NCBI RefSeq assembly: GCF_001424875.1
Contig: NZ_LMCT01000001.1
Coordinates: 6,976 to 54,020 of the forward strand
Origin: Kitasatospora sp. Root107
GTDB taxonomy: Bacteria > Actinomycetota > Actinomycetes > Streptomycetales > Streptomycetaceae
Length of the DNA: 47,045 bases
Direction of reading: 5' to 3'
Positions 22,904 through 32,200 of the stretch are shown here, in pieces. The translations under genes were made by a program, and so were the position numbers. Within the stretch, counting starts at the first letter, position 1. Each line of letters begins with the position of its first letter. The notes under the pieces are model-generated. The model made no database searches. It had not been told where the DNA came from and worked only from the letters and a program-made list of their open reading frames with translations.

Positions 22904-23542
22904 GTGGCTCAGTTTCGACTCCAGGGATCAAAGGTGCTCGCCGTCGACATGACGGGCGACGCGGTCAAGGCCCGCAACGGATGCATGGTTGCGTACACGG
23001 GCCAGATGAACTTCAAGAAGCTCAGCGGCGGTGGCAACGGCCTGCGCGGCATGGTCACCCGTCGGCTGACGGGTGAGCAGATGGAGGTCATGGAGGTCCA
23101 GGGGCAGGGCACCTGCTTCTTCGCCGACCGGGCCACCGAGGTCAACCTCGTACGGCTGAACGGCGAGACGCTGTTCGTCGAGGCGGACAACCTGCTCTGC
23201 ACCGAGGGCAGCCTGCAGACCGGCACCAGCTTCACCGGCCTGAACGGGATGGCCTCCGGCACCGGCCTGTTCACCACCAAGGTGGACGGGCACGGCTGGG
23301 CGGCGCTCACCTCCAAGGGCCCGGCGATCATCCTCCGGGTCTCCCAGGGGCAGCCGCTCCGGGTGGACCCGGGCGCGTACGTCGCGCACACCGGCAACCT
23401 CAACCGCGCGCTGAAGTCCGGCGGCGGCTGGACCACGCTGATCGGCGAGGGCGGTGGCGAGGCGATGCAGGTGGAGTTCACCGGCGAGGGCCTGGTCTAC
23501 ATCCAGCCGTCCGAGCGGCTCACCTTCGGGGGCGACGTCTGA
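22904..23542 (+). CDS. AIM24 family protein 1
   Basis: A 212-residue AIM24/TIGR00266-type protein (first residues VAQFRLQGSKVLAVDMTGD). The family has a beta-rich fold with repeated glycine turns; here GTCFFADRATEVNLVRLNGETLFVEADNLL and VDPGAYVAHTGNL are typical. The yeast namesake is linked to mitochondrial inner-membrane organisation, but the bacterial role is not established. No signal peptide is seen. GTG 22904 is chosen over the upstream open frame because it lies six bases after a -10 box and begins where family similarity starts. Its stop overlaps the next ATG (TGATG). Confidence 0.88.
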   Translation: MAQFRLQGSKVLAVDMTGDAVKARNGCMVAYTGQMNFKKLSGGGNGLRGMVTRRLTGEQMEVMEVQGQGTCFFADRATEVNLVRLNGETLFVEADNLLCTEGSLQTGTSFTGLNGMASGTGLFTTKVDGHGWAALTSKGPAIILRVSQGQPLRVDPGAYVAHTGNLNRALKSGGGWTTLIGEGGGEAMQVEFTGEGLVYIQPSERLTFGGDV

Positions 23543-24192
23543 TGCCGTTCACCAAGATCAACAGCAAGCTGATCGAGGCCAAGGTCTTCTCCGGGCAGCG
23601 GATCTTCAGCCAGCGCGGTTCGATGATCGCCTACACCGGCGAGGTCGCGTTCACCCCCAACCTGACCGGCGGTCAGGGCGGCGTGATGGGCATGATCGGC
23701 CGCCGGGTGGCCAACGAGGACGTCCCGCTGATGACCGTCGAGGGCCAGGGCACCGTGCTCTTCGGCCACGGCGGCCACCACATCCAGATCATCGAACTCA
23801 CCGGCGACACCCTGAACGTCGAGGCCGACCGGCTGCTCGCCTTCGACGGCACGCTCCGGCAGACCACCGTCTTCCTCGGCTCGCAGGGCGGCGTGATGGG
23901 CATGGTGCGCGGCCAGGTCAGCGGACAGGGCCTGTTCACCACCCAGCTGAGCGGCCAGGGTTCGGTCGCGGTGATGGCGCACGGCGGCTTCGTCGAGCTG
24001 CCGATCACCCCGAACCAGCCGGTGCACGTCGACCCGCAGGCGTACGTCGCGCACCGCGGCCAGGTCCAGAACAAGCTGTCCACGTCGGTGGGTTGGCGCG
24101 ACATGGTCGGACGCGGCTCCGGCGAGGCGTTCCAGCTGGAGCTCTCCGGCAACGGTGTGGTGTACGTCCAGGCGAGCGAGGAGAAGCTCTGA
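23542..24192 (+). CDS. AIM24 family protein 2
   Basis: A 216-residue second member, starting MPFTKINSKLIEAKVFSGQ. It shares the pattern of the first (MIAYTGEVAF, GQGTVLFGHGGHHIQIIELTG, VEADRLLAFDGTL, VDPQAYVAHRGQV) and ends VVYVQASEEKL. The ATG shares its A with the upstream TGA, so translation depends on reinitiation. There is no signal peptide or membrane segment. The length and motif order make it a tandem duplicate that has since diverged. The function is unknown. Confidence 0.88.
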   Translation: MPFTKINSKLIEAKVFSGQRIFSQRGSMIAYTGEVAFTPNLTGGQGGVMGMIGRRVANEDVPLMTVEGQGTVLFGHGGHHIQIIELTGDTLNVEADRLLAFDGTLRQTTVFLGSQGGVMGMVRGQVSGQGLFTTQLSGQGSVAVMAHGGFVELPITPNQPVHVDPQAYVAHRGQVQNKLSTSVGWRDMVGRGSGEAFQLELSGNGVVYVQASEEKL

Positions 24193-25124
24193 TGTCCTAC
24201 CCGCCTCAGTACCCGCCGCAGCAGCCGGGGTATCCGCAGCAGCAGCCTGGCTACCCGCCGCAGCCCGGCTACGGCGCCCCCCAGCAGCAGTACCCGGCAC
24301 AGCCGCCGCAGCCCGGTTACGGCGCCCCCGAGGGCCCGCAGGTGCACGACGCGCACAGCCTGCCGGTCAACGACAACGTCAACCCGTACGCCTTCTCGGT
24401 CGACCTGAACGGCCCGTACTACCTGCAGAAGGGGAAGATGATCGCCTACTACGGCGACGTCCGCTTCTCCGGCATCGGCCACGGCTCGATCGACCGCGCA
24501 CTCGGCCGCAACTTCAACTCCCCGCTGCACGCCACCGACTGGGTGGTGGCCGAGGGCCGGGGCAAGCTGCTGCTCGCCGACCGGGCCTTCGACCTCAACT
24601 CGTACGACCTGGAGAACGGCAACCTGACGGTCCGTTCGGGGAACCTGCTGGCCTTCGAACCGACCCTGGCGCTCAAGCAGTCGATCATCCCGGGCTTCCT
24701 CACCCTGATCGGGACCGGCAAGTTCGTGGCCGCCTCGAACGGCCCGGTGCACTTCGTCGAGCCGCCGATCCGGGTCGACCCGCAGGCCCTGGTCGGCTGG
24801 GCCGACTGCCCCGCACCCTGCCACCACTACGACCACGGCTACATGCACGGCGTGCTCGGCGGGCTGCGCCAGCTGACCGGGCTCGGCGGGGCTTCCGGTG
24901 AGGAGCACCAGTTCGAGTTCATCGGGGCCGGCACGGTGCTGATCCAGTCCAGTGAGACCCTGATGGCCGAGCGCTCGGTCGGCCTGGTGCACCAGGAGGC
25001 CGGCGTCCCCGGCGGCGGGTACGGCGTGCCGCAGCAGCAGGGCCACGGCCAGAGCCAGTTGCCCAACGTGAACGTCCCCGGGCTGGGGAATCTCGGCGAC
25101 ATCGGACGCCGTTTCGGCCTGTAG
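24192..25124 (+). CDS. AIM24 family protein 3 with Pro/Gln/Tyr-rich N-terminus
   Basis: A 310-residue third member, coupled to the second by TGATG. The first 45 or so residues are a low-complexity PGYPQQQ/PGYGAPQ repeat of the sort found in proteins that self-associate or bind partners. An AIM24 domain follows (YYLQKGKMIAYYGDVRF, KLLLADRAFDLNSYDLENG, LLAFEPTLALKQSI, VDPQALVGWADCP) with a Cys/His cluster CPAPCHHYDHGYMHG that could bind metal. A Gly/Gln-rich tail ends it. The three proteins probably form one assembly. No terminator is visible before the MarR gene. Confidence 0.87.
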   Translation: MSYPPQYPPQQPGYPQQQPGYPPQPGYGAPQQQYPAQPPQPGYGAPEGPQVHDAHSLPVNDNVNPYAFSVDLNGPYYLQKGKMIAYYGDVRFSGIGHGSIDRALGRNFNSPLHATDWVVAEGRGKLLLADRAFDLNSYDLENGNLTVRSGNLLAFEPTLALKQSIIPGFLTLIGTGKFVAASNGPVHFVEPPIRVDPQALVGWADCPAPCHHYDHGYMHGVLGGLRQLTGLGGASGEEHQFEFIGAGTVLIQSSETLMAERSVGLVHQEAGVPGGGYGVPQQQGHGQSQLPNVNVPGLGNLGDIGRRFGL

Positions 25125-25142
25125 GCGGACCGGTTCGTCTAA

Positions 25143-25173
25143 TTGTATAACTTTTAACAACCTCGGCTATAGT
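25143..25173 (+). promoter_or_regulatory. promoter and AT-rich operator of the MarR gene at 25180
   Basis: TATAGT (25168-25173) ends six bases before ATG 25180, giving a leaderless mRNA. TTGTATAACTTTTAACAA (25143-25160) is an imperfect palindrome, strikingly AT-rich for this genome, that overlaps the -35 region. It is a likely autoregulatory MarR site. Confidence 0.55.
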
Positions 25174-25179
25174 GTTGCC

Positions 25180-25701
25180 ATGGACACCCCCGCCGACACC
25201 CCCGCAGCGGTCTCCTCCCCGTCGTCCTCGGCGGAGGGGGAGACCCCCTGGCTCTCCGCCAAGGAGCAGCAGTTCTGGCGTGCCCACCTGGAGGTCAGCC
25301 ACCTGCTGGACTACCAGCTCGGCCGGGAGCTCCAGCCGCACGGCCTCGCCAACAACGACTACGAGATCCTGGTCGTGCTCTCCGAATCCCCCGACCGGCG
25401 GATGCGGATGACCGACCTGGCCACCGCCACCCTCCAGTCGAAGAGCCGGCTCTCGCACCAGATCACCCGGATGGAGAACGCCGGCCTGGTACTCCGTCAG
25501 GAGTGTCCGGGCGACCGCCGCGGCCTCTACGCCCACCTCACCGAACACGGCTGGGACATCCTGCAGAAGGTCGCCCCCGACCACGTCCGCTCGGTGCGCC
25601 ACCACTTCATCGACCGCTTCACCCCCGAGCAGATCGACACCCTCTACGCGGCCCTCGCCCCGGTCGCCGACCACCTCCGCAGCCTGCGGGGAAGAAGCTG
25701 A
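25180..25701 (+). CDS. MarR family transcriptional regulator
   Basis: A 173-residue MarR protein with a Ser/Pro-rich lead of about 20 residues. The DNA-binding part RMTDLATATLQSKSRLSHQITRMENAGLV is followed by the wing RQECPGDRRGLYAHLTEHG. The dimerisation helices are at both ends (EQQFWRAHLEVSHLLDYQLG and the C-terminal helix). The start is set by the -10 box six bases upstream, with no ribosome site. It follows the AIM24 cassette on the same strand but has its own promoter. An AT-rich palindrome there is the probable operator. The ligand is unknown. Confidence 0.92.
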   Translation: MDTPADTPAAVSSPSSSAEGETPWLSAKEQQFWRAHLEVSHLLDYQLGRELQPHGLANNDYEILVVLSESPDRRMRMTDLATATLQSKSRLSHQITRMENAGLVLRQECPGDRRGLYAHLTEHGWDILQKVAPDHVRSVRHHFIDRFTPEQIDTLYAALAPVADHLRSLRGRS

Positions 25702-25725
25702 CGGCTCGGGCAAACGGTTCGAAGA

Positions 25726-25842
25726 CAGGGGCTCGGGGAACTGCGACGCCAGCCTCATAAAAGGTGATCCGCGCGTAGGTGGCCAGGCACTTTCGCATGT
25801 GACCCCCGGCGCCAGATCTCCTCGCAGTTCCCCGAGCCCCTG
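25726..25842. repeat. convergent-intergenic palindromic repeat, copy C
   Basis: It has a perfect 21-bp terminal inverted repeat (25726-25746 with 25822-25842) starting CAGGGGCTCGGGG. Inside are AAGGTGATCCG, the core CAGGCACTTTCGCATGTGACC and CCAGATCTCCT. It fills the space between the MarR stop (24 bases away) and the convergent meaB stop (11 bases away). Confidence 0.92.
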
Positions 25843-25853
25843 GATAGTGCAAC

Positions 25854-26810
25854 CTAAGCCCGTGTGAGACCTGCGACGAGCGTGTCCGCTGCTCCGTACG
25901 GGTCCAACGTGCCGTCAGCGACGCGTTCCGCCAAGGCGGACAGCTGCCGGTCACCGTGCAGGTCGCCGATCCGGGCCCGGAGGGTGGAGAGGGCGATCGC
26001 CTCGATCTCGTCCGCCGCCCGCCGCCGCCGGCGGACCGCGAGTTCGCCGGTCTCGGCCAGCCAGGCCCGGTGCTTCTCCAGGGCCTCGACCACCTCGTCG
26101 ATGCCCTCGCCCCGGGCGGCCACGGTCTTCACGATCGGCGGCCGCCAGTCCCCCGCCCCGCGCGATTCGCCGAGGCCGAGCATGTGGTTGAGCTCGCGCG
26201 CGGTCGCGTCCGCGCCGTCCCGGTCGGCCTTGTTGACCACGAAGACGTCGCCGATCTCCAGGATTCCGGCCTTGGCCGCCTGGATGCCGTCCCCCATGCC
26301 GGGGGCGAGCAGCACCACGGTGGTGTCGGCCTGGGCGGCCACCTCCACCTCGGACTGGCCGACCCCGACGGTCTCCACCAGGATCACCTCGCAGCCGGCC
26401 CCGTCCAGCACCCGCAGGGCCTGCGGCGCCGTCCAGGACAGCCCCCCGAGGTGCCCCCGGGTGGCCATCGAGCGGATGAACACCTCCGGGTCGGTGGCGT
26501 GCTCCTGCATCCGTACCCGGTCACCGAGCAGCGCCCCGCCGGAGAACGGCGAGGAGGGGTCGACCGCCAGCACGCCGACCCGCTTGCCGAGCCGCCGGTA
26601 TGCGGAGACCAGCGCGGAGGTCGAGGTCGACTTGCCGACACCGGGCGACCCGGTCAGCCCGACCGTGTACGCCTGCCCGGTGTACGGGGCCAACGCGGCC
26701 ATCGCCTCCCGCAGTTGCGGGGCGGCGTTCTCCACCAGCGAGATCAGCCGCGCCACGGCGCGCGGGCGCCCCTCCCGGGCCTGCTCGACCAGCGTGGGGA
26801 CGTCGATCAT
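25854..26810 (-). CDS. meaB: MeaB/ArgK-type G-protein chaperone of B12-dependent mutase
   Basis: A 318-residue P-loop GTPase that guards and reloads adenosylcobalamin-dependent mutases such as methylmalonyl-CoA and isobutyryl-CoA mutase. The Walker A GSPGVGKST is at residues 54-62. VGVLAVDPSSPFSGGALLGDRVRM, ILVETVGVGQSEVEVA and the guanine motif VVNKAD are all present. GAGGAG precedes ATG 26810. It lies downstream of the thiolase on the same strand with a hairpin between them. The partner mutase may be IcmA (15250-16935) or a methylmalonyl-CoA mutase outside the window. Confidence 0.96.
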   Translation of the reverse strand: MIDVPTLVEQAREGRPRAVARLISLVENAAPQLREAMAALAPYTGQAYTVGLTGSPGVGKSTSTSALVSAYRRLGKRVGVLAVDPSSPFSGGALLGDRVRMQEHATDPEVFIRSMATRGHLGGLSWTAPQALRVLDGAGCEVILVETVGVGQSEVEVAAQADTTVVLLAPGMGDGIQAAKAGILEIGDVFVVNKADRDGADATARELNHMLGLGESRGAGDWRPPIVKTVAARGEGIDEVVEALEKHRAWLAETGELAVRRRRRAADEIEAIALSTLRARIGDLHGDRQLSALAERVADGTLDPYGAADTLVAGLTRA

Positions 26811-26842
26811 GCGCGTTGCTCCTCGGTCTCGCTAAGGACAGA

Positions 26843-26868
26843 GCCGCCGGACGGCATCGTCCGGCGGC
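26843..26868 (-). terminator. hairpin between thiolase and meaB
   Basis: GCCGCCGGACG (26843-26853) pairs perfectly with 26858-26868 around GCAT. It lies 20 bases after the thiolase stop and 32 before the meaB start, with no T-run, so it may only partly terminate. Confidence 0.6.
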
Positions 26869-26888
26869 CCCGACAGTACGTCAGCTGG

Positions 26889-28076
26889 TCAGGCCTTCGG
26901 CACCCGGACGATCAGTGCGTCGCCCTGGCCGCCACCGCCGCAGAGCGCGGCCGCGCCGACCCCGCCGCCACGGCGCTGGAGCTCCAGCGCCAGGGTCAGC
27001 ACCACGCGGGCGCCGGACATCCCGATCGGGTGGCCGAGCGCGATCGCGCCGCCGTTCACGTTGACCTTGTCCTCGGTGACGCCGAGGTCCTTCATCGACT
27101 GGTGCGAGACGGCCGCGAAAGCCTCGTTGATCTCGATCAGGTCGAGGTCCTCGACGCCGATGCCCTCCTTGGAGAGGGCGTGCTTGATGGCGTTGGACGG
27201 CTGCGACTGGAGCGAGTTGTCCGGGCCCGCGACGTTGCCGTGCGCGCCGATCTCGGCGATCCAGCTCAGGCCCAGCTCCTCGGCCTTGGCCTTGCTCATC
27301 ACGATCACCGCGGCGGCGCCGTCGGAGATCTGCGAGGCGGTGCCGGCCGTGATGGTGCCGTCCTTGGCGAAGGCCGGGCGCAGCTTGCCGAGCGTCTCCA
27401 CGGTGGTCTCGGCGCGGATGCCCTCGTCCTGGCTGAAGACGACCGGGTCGCCCTTGCGCTGCGGGATCTCGACCGGGACGATCTCGGCGTCGAAGACGCC
27501 GTTCTTCTGCGCGGCGGCGGCGCGCTGGTGCGAGAGCGCAGCCAGCTGGTCCTGGACCTCGCGGCCGATGCCGAGCCGGGTGTTGTGGGTCTCGGTCGAC
27601 TGGCCCATCGGGATGCCCTCGTAGGCGTCCGTCAGACCGTCGTGGGCCATCGAGTCGAGCATCTCGATCGCGCCGTACTTGAAGCCCTCGCGGGACTTCG
27701 GCAGCAGGTGCGGGGCGTTGGTCATCGACTCCTGACCGCCCGCGACCACGATGTCGAACTCACCCGCGCGGATCAGCTGGTCGGCCAGCGCGATCGCGTC
27801 CAGACCGGAGAGGCAGACCTTGTTGATGGTCAGCGCCGGGACGTTCATCGGGATGCCGGCCTTGACCGCGGCCTGGCGGGCGGGGATCTGGCCGGCTCCG
27901 GCCTGGAGCACCTGACCCATGATCACGTACTGGATCTGATCGGGGGTCAGACCGGCCCGCTCGACCGCGGCCTTGATCGCGAAGCCGCCGAGTTCGGCAC
28001 CGGAGAATCCCTTGAGCGAGCCGAGCAGCCGGCCCATCGGGGTTCGGGCACCAGCGACGATCACTGAAGTAGTCAT
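26889..28076 (-). CDS. acetyl-CoA C-acetyltransferase (thiolase II)
   Basis: A 395-residue thiolase that condenses two acetyl-CoA to acetoacetyl-CoA or runs in reverse. The acylated cysteine is in [15 protein letters not shown], the His motif is [16 protein letters not shown] and the second Cys is in [12 protein letters not shown], all complete. ATG 28076 is chosen because GAAGGGG lies upstream and the family start ([14 protein letters not shown]) follows. With the 3-hydroxybutyryl-CoA dehydrogenase at 44178 it can feed C4 acyl-CoA toward butyryl-CoA, the product side of isobutyryl-CoA mutase. A good -35/-10 pair lies upstream. Confidence 0.95.
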   Translation of the reverse strand: MTTSVIVAGARTPMGRLLGSLKGFSGAELGGFAIKAAVERAGLTPDQIQYVIMGQVLQAGAGQIPARQAAVKAGIPMNVPALTINKVCLSGLDAIALADQLIRAGEFDIVVAGGQESMTNAPHLLPKSREGFKYGAIEMLDSMAHDGLTDAYEGIPMGQSTETHNTRLGIGREVQDQLAALSHQRAAAAQKNGVFDAEIVPVEIPQRKGDPVVFSQDEGIRAETTVETLGKLRPAFAKDGTITAGTASQISDGAAAVIVMSKAKAEELGLSWIAEIGAHGNVAGPDNSLQSQPSNAIKHALSKEGIGVEDLDLIEINEAFAAVSHQSMKDLGVTEDKVNVNGGAIALGHPIGMSGARVVLTLALELQRRGGGVGAAALCGGGGQGDALIVRVPKA

Positions 28077-28127
28077 GAGACGAGCCCCTTCGCGCGTCAA
28101 GGCCATGAGGGTGTGGGGACGCGGCTC

Positions 28128-28156
28128 AATGTACTGACCCGTAACCCGTGCGTCAC
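28128..28156 (-). promoter_or_regulatory. thiolase promoter
   Basis: On the minus strand GTGACG (28151-28156) and TACATT (28128-28133) are separated by exactly 17 bases, a good housekeeping-type promoter. The leader would be about 45 bases. It lies in the region divergent from the epimerase gene. Confidence 0.6.
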
Positions 28157-28326
28157 CGGAGCCGAGGTGTGATCAGCGGCACGTGTCACTGCCTGGTCAA
28201 CACCGTGTCAGCGCAGCTTGGGTGAATTGTGAGCAGGCTCGCACGCGGCATGCTGGCGCTGCCTCAACTCCGTGCGCTGCACTGGTACCCACCCTTCAAA
28301 CCCCTCACTCCTCCCGGAGGCCAGCC

Positions 28327-28758
28327 GTGCTGACCCGCATCGACCACATCGGGATCGCCTGCTTCGACCTGGACAAGACCGTCGAGTTCTACCGCGCCAC
28401 CTACGGCTTCGAGGTCTTCCACAGCGAGGTGAACGAGGAGCAGGGCGTCCGCGAGGCGATGCTGAAGATCAACGACACCGGCGACGGCGGCGCCTCCTAC
28501 CTCCAGCTGCTGGAGCCGACCCGGGAGGACTCCACGGTCGCCAAGTGGCTGGCGAAGAACGGCGAGGGCGTGCACCACATCGCCTTCGGCACCGCGGACG
28601 TGGACGGCGACGCGGCCGACATCAAGTCCAAGGGCGTCCGGGTGCTGTACGAGGAGCCCCGGATCGGCTCGATGGGATCCAGGATCACCTTCCTGCACCC
28701 GAAGGACTGTGGCGGCGTGCTGACCGAGCTGGTCACCTCGGCGACCACCGGGCACTGA
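28327..28758 (+). CDS. mce: methylmalonyl-CoA epimerase
   Basis: A 143-residue VOC-fold enzyme that interconverts (2R)- and (2S)-methylmalonyl-CoA, linking propionyl-CoA carboxylation to the B12 mutase. Metal-ligand motifs are visible: IDHIGIA at the N terminus, GVHHIAFG in the middle and a Glu in GGVLTELV at the end. I start at GTG 28327, with GGAGG six bases upstream; the longer open frame from 28183 is not supported. It is divergent from the thiolase-meaB unit, with which it forms a methylmalonyl/acyl-CoA module. A terminator follows. Confidence 0.95.
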   Translation: MLTRIDHIGIACFDLDKTVEFYRATYGFEVFHSEVNEEQGVREAMLKINDTGDGGASYLQLLEPTREDSTVAKWLAKNGEGVHHIAFGTADVDGDAADIKSKGVRVLYEEPRIGSMGSRITFLHPKDCGGVLTELVTSATTGH

Positions 28759-28764
28759 CGCCAC

Positions 28765-28787
28765 GGGCGGGGCTGTGAGCCCCGCCC
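28765..28787 (+). terminator. terminator of the epimerase gene
   Basis: GGGCGGGGCT (28765-28774) pairs with 28778-28787 around GTG. An alternative stem (GCCCCGC 28779-28785 with 28791-28797) overlaps it. There is no T-run. Confidence 0.65.
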
Positions 28788-28878
28788 CAAGCGGGGCTTG
28801 AGACGCAGGCCCCGCCCACGACCCGTCGGTAACCTTGGAAAACCGGCACTCGCCCATTCCCCTGCGGGCCGCGCACAC

Positions 28879-28884
28879 TACAAT
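28879..28884 (+). promoter_or_regulatory. -10 box upstream of scy
   Basis: TACAAT is a near-consensus -10. A GTG codon begins exactly six bases after it at 28891. It may drive scy with a leader of about 320 bases, a micro-ORF, or both. Confidence 0.55.
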
Positions 28885-28890
28885 GCCGAA

Positions 28891-28956
28891 GTGCGCAAAG
28901 CTCCGGGGAGGACCGGTCCGGCGGGCACGGCCGGTGGCGGGGACAGCAAGGGCTGA
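28891..28956 (+). CDS. possible leaderless micro-ORF (21 codons) ahead of scy
   Basis: GTG 28891 to TGA 28956 would encode a 21-residue basic, Gly-rich peptide starting VRKAPGRTGP. Its start lies six bases after a TACAAT box, the spacing typical of leaderless starts in this group. It lies in the 452-base gap 28759-29210 before scy. Beyond it I see only GC-rich sequence with small inverted repeats. The evidence is positional only; the peptide is too short for codon statistics, so it could be chance or an upstream regulatory ORF. Confidence 0.3.
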   Translation: MRKAPGRTGPAGTAGGGDSKG

Positions 28957-29210
28957 TCCCGGCACAAGGGGAGTCCACCAACCGGGCGCGGCTGTAGAGC
29001 TGTGGTCCGGATCTGTCACCATTCTCCACAGGCAAGAGTTCGCTCAGGAGTCCACTCGGACGGCGGAGCGCGAGTTCGTCGCGCGCCGGTGGCCGACGGC
29101 TCCGACCGTGGCACCCGCCACGGCTGCAAGGACCAGCTGATCCGGCCCCACGGTGGGGTTACCGGCCGGCCGGGTCGAGGACGCGACCAGGAGATGGATG
29201 GGACCGCGGA

Positions 29211-32200
29211 GTGCGGGGCAACGACCGCTACGAGGCTGACGATCACCTCTCCCAGTTCGAGGCCGAGATGGATCGGACTCGCAAGGAGCGGGACAAGACC
29301 GTCCAGCATGCCGAGGACCTCGCCTACCAGGTGGAGGTGCTCCGGGCCAAGCTGCACGAATCCCGTCGGCAGCTCTCCCAGCCGCGCGCCTTCGACTCCG
29401 TCTCCGGGCAGGCCGAGCAGCTCCTGCACAACGCCGAGATGCAGGCCCAGCAGCTCCGCGCGGACGCCGAGCGCCAGCTCCGCGAGTCGCAGGCGGCCAC
29501 CCAGCGCCTGATGGCCGAGGCCGCCGAGCGCACCGCCCGGCTGGAGGCCGAGCTCGCCGCTCGCCGGCGCCAGCTGGACGACGAGCTGACCGAGCTCCGC
29601 CGCAGCGCCGAACGGCACGTCAACGAGAACGTCTCCTGGGCCGAGCAGACCAGGGCAGGGACGGAGCAGGAGTCCCAGCGGCTGCTCCAGGAAGCCCGCG
29701 CCGAGGCCGAGCGGATGGTCACCGCCGCCCGCGCCGAGGCCGCCGCACTGGCCGACCACGCCCGCGCGCAGACCGCCGCCGACGTGGACGCCGCCCGGGG
29801 CGAGGCGCAGGCCGCCGTGGAAGCCGCGCTGGTCCGCGCGCAGAACGACGCCGAGCGACTGCTCAGGGCCGCCTCCGAGCAGGCCCAGCAGGCCAACGCG
29901 CAGGCCGAGGCGGTCACCGGCGAGGCCCAGCAGCAGCTGGCCGGCGCGCAGGCCGCTGCCGACCAGCAGCTCGCGGTGGCCCAGGCCGAGATCACCCAGC
30001 TCAAGCAGCAGGCCGCCGAGGACCAGCAGCGCGCCACCGAGGCGCTGGACCAGGCTCAGGCGGAGATAGAGCGGCTGCGTACCGAGGCACTGGCCGAGGC
30101 CGAGCGGGCCCGGCAGGAGGCCGCCGAGCTGCGCGCCCGCGCCGAGGCCGCCGCCGAGCAGCTGCAGATCGAGGCGGAGGCCGCGGTGCAGCGGCTGGTC
30201 GCCGACGGCGAGGCCGCCAGCGACCAGCGTTCGCAGACCGCCAAGGCCGAGATCGCCCGGATGGTGGCCACCGCCACCAAGGAGACCGACCGGATCAAGG
30301 CCGACGCCGCCAACGCCAAGGCCGAGGCGGAGGCCGCCAGGGCCGCCGCCGCCGAGGAGAGCGAGCGGCTGCGCGGCGCGGCCGAGAGCGTCGCGGCCCA
30401 GCTGCGGGCCGAGGCCGAGGCGACCATCGCCGCGCTGCGGGCCGAGGCCGAGCAGGAGATCGCCGCGCTGCGTGCCGAGGCACAGGCCGCCGCCGAGCAG
30501 CTGGCCGCCGAGGCCCGGGAAGCCGGCCGGGCCGAGGGGGCCAAGGACGCCACCGTGCACCTGGTCAAGGCCGCCAAGCAGGCCGACGAGGCGGTGACCC
30601 GGGCCAGGGCCGAGGCCGAGGCCACCGTGGCGGCGGCCGGCGCCGAGGCAGAGCGACTGCTGGCCGAGGCGGACGCCGAGGCCGGGCAGCTGCGCGAGCA
30701 GGCCAGGGCCGCGATGGAGCAGGCCCAGAACGCCGCGCTGGAGGATGCCGCCGCACTCCGCGAGCAGATCCGCCAGGCCCACGACGAGGCTGCCCAACTC
30801 CGGGCCGAGGCCGAGGAGTTGCGCACCCGGGCGGCCGCCGAGGCAGAGCGGGTGGAGAGCGAGGCCCGGCGGCAGGCGGTGCTCCGGATCGAGGAGTCCG
30901 CGAAGACCGCCGAGGAGCTGCTCACCAAGGCCAAGACCGACGCGGACGAGCTGCGCGCGGGTGCGGCCGCCGAGGTGGAGCGGCTGCGCGAGCAGACCGA
31001 GGCGCAGGCCGTGGAGACCCAGGGCCGGGCCGAGCAGACGCTCGCCAGGGCCAGGGCCGAGGCCGAGAAGCTGGTCGCCGGAGCCGAGCAGCAGGGCCAG
31101 GACGCGATCACCTCGGCGAAGGCCGCCGCCGCCGAGAACCGGGGCGCCGCCGAGCGGGAGACCGCCGAACTGCGCCGCGAGGCAACCGAGTTCGACCAGC
31201 GGGTGCGCGCCGAGGCGCAGGCCGCCGCCGAGCAGCTGGCCGCCGAGGCCCGGGAGACCGCCGAGGCGACCCGTACCGAGGCCGCCGAGTGGGCCGACAA
31301 CCACCGTGCCGGAGCCGAGAGTTGGGCTCTCCAGCAGCGTGGCGAGGCGGAGGCCGATGCCAACGCCCTGCGCGAGGAGAGCCGCCGCGAGCGGGCCGAG
31401 GCGAGTGCCGCGCTGGAGCGTGAGCAGCGCGAGACCGCCGACCTGCTGACCGCCGCCCGGGCCGAGCGGACCGAGGCCGGCACCGCCGCCGCCGAACTGC
31501 GCGCCGCCGCCGAGCGGGAGACCGCCGAGCTGCGCGCCGCCGCCGAGGCCGCAAGCGCCGAGCTGACCGAGCGGACCGCCGCCGAGGCCGCCGAACTCCG
31601 GGCGACCGCCGAGGCCGAGACCACCGCGCTGCGCGCCCGGGTCGCCGCCGAGACCACCGAACTGACCGAGCGGACGGCCGCCGAGACGGCCGAACTCCGC
31701 GCCGCCGCCGAGGCCGAGGCCGGTGAGCTGCGCGCTGAGGCCGCCCGGGAGCTGGCCGAGGCGCAGGAGCGGGCCGCCACCGCCGTCACCGAGGTCGGCG
31801 AGCTGCGCACCGAGGCCACCGCCGAGATCGCCGAGCTCCGGTCCACGGCCGAACGCAAGGCGGCCGAGCTGGTCTCCGCCGCCGAGGACGAGGCCGCCGA
31901 GACCCGGCAGTCGGTGGCCGGTCTGTACGAGACCGCCTCCCAGCAGATCGCCGAACTCCGCGCCACCGCCGAGCGGGAGAGCACCGAGACCCGCGAGCTG
32001 GCGGAGCTGGAAGCGGCCGAACTGCGCGAGATCGCCGACCGGGAGACCGCCGAGCTGCGCGCCGCCGCCGAGGCCGAGGCCACCGCGCTGCACGAGCGGA
32101 CCGCAGCTGAGCTGACCGCCGACCGCGAGCGGACCGCCGCCGAGATCGGGCAGCAGCGGGCCGAGGCGCAGGCGTACGACCAGCGGCTGCGGGCCGAGGC

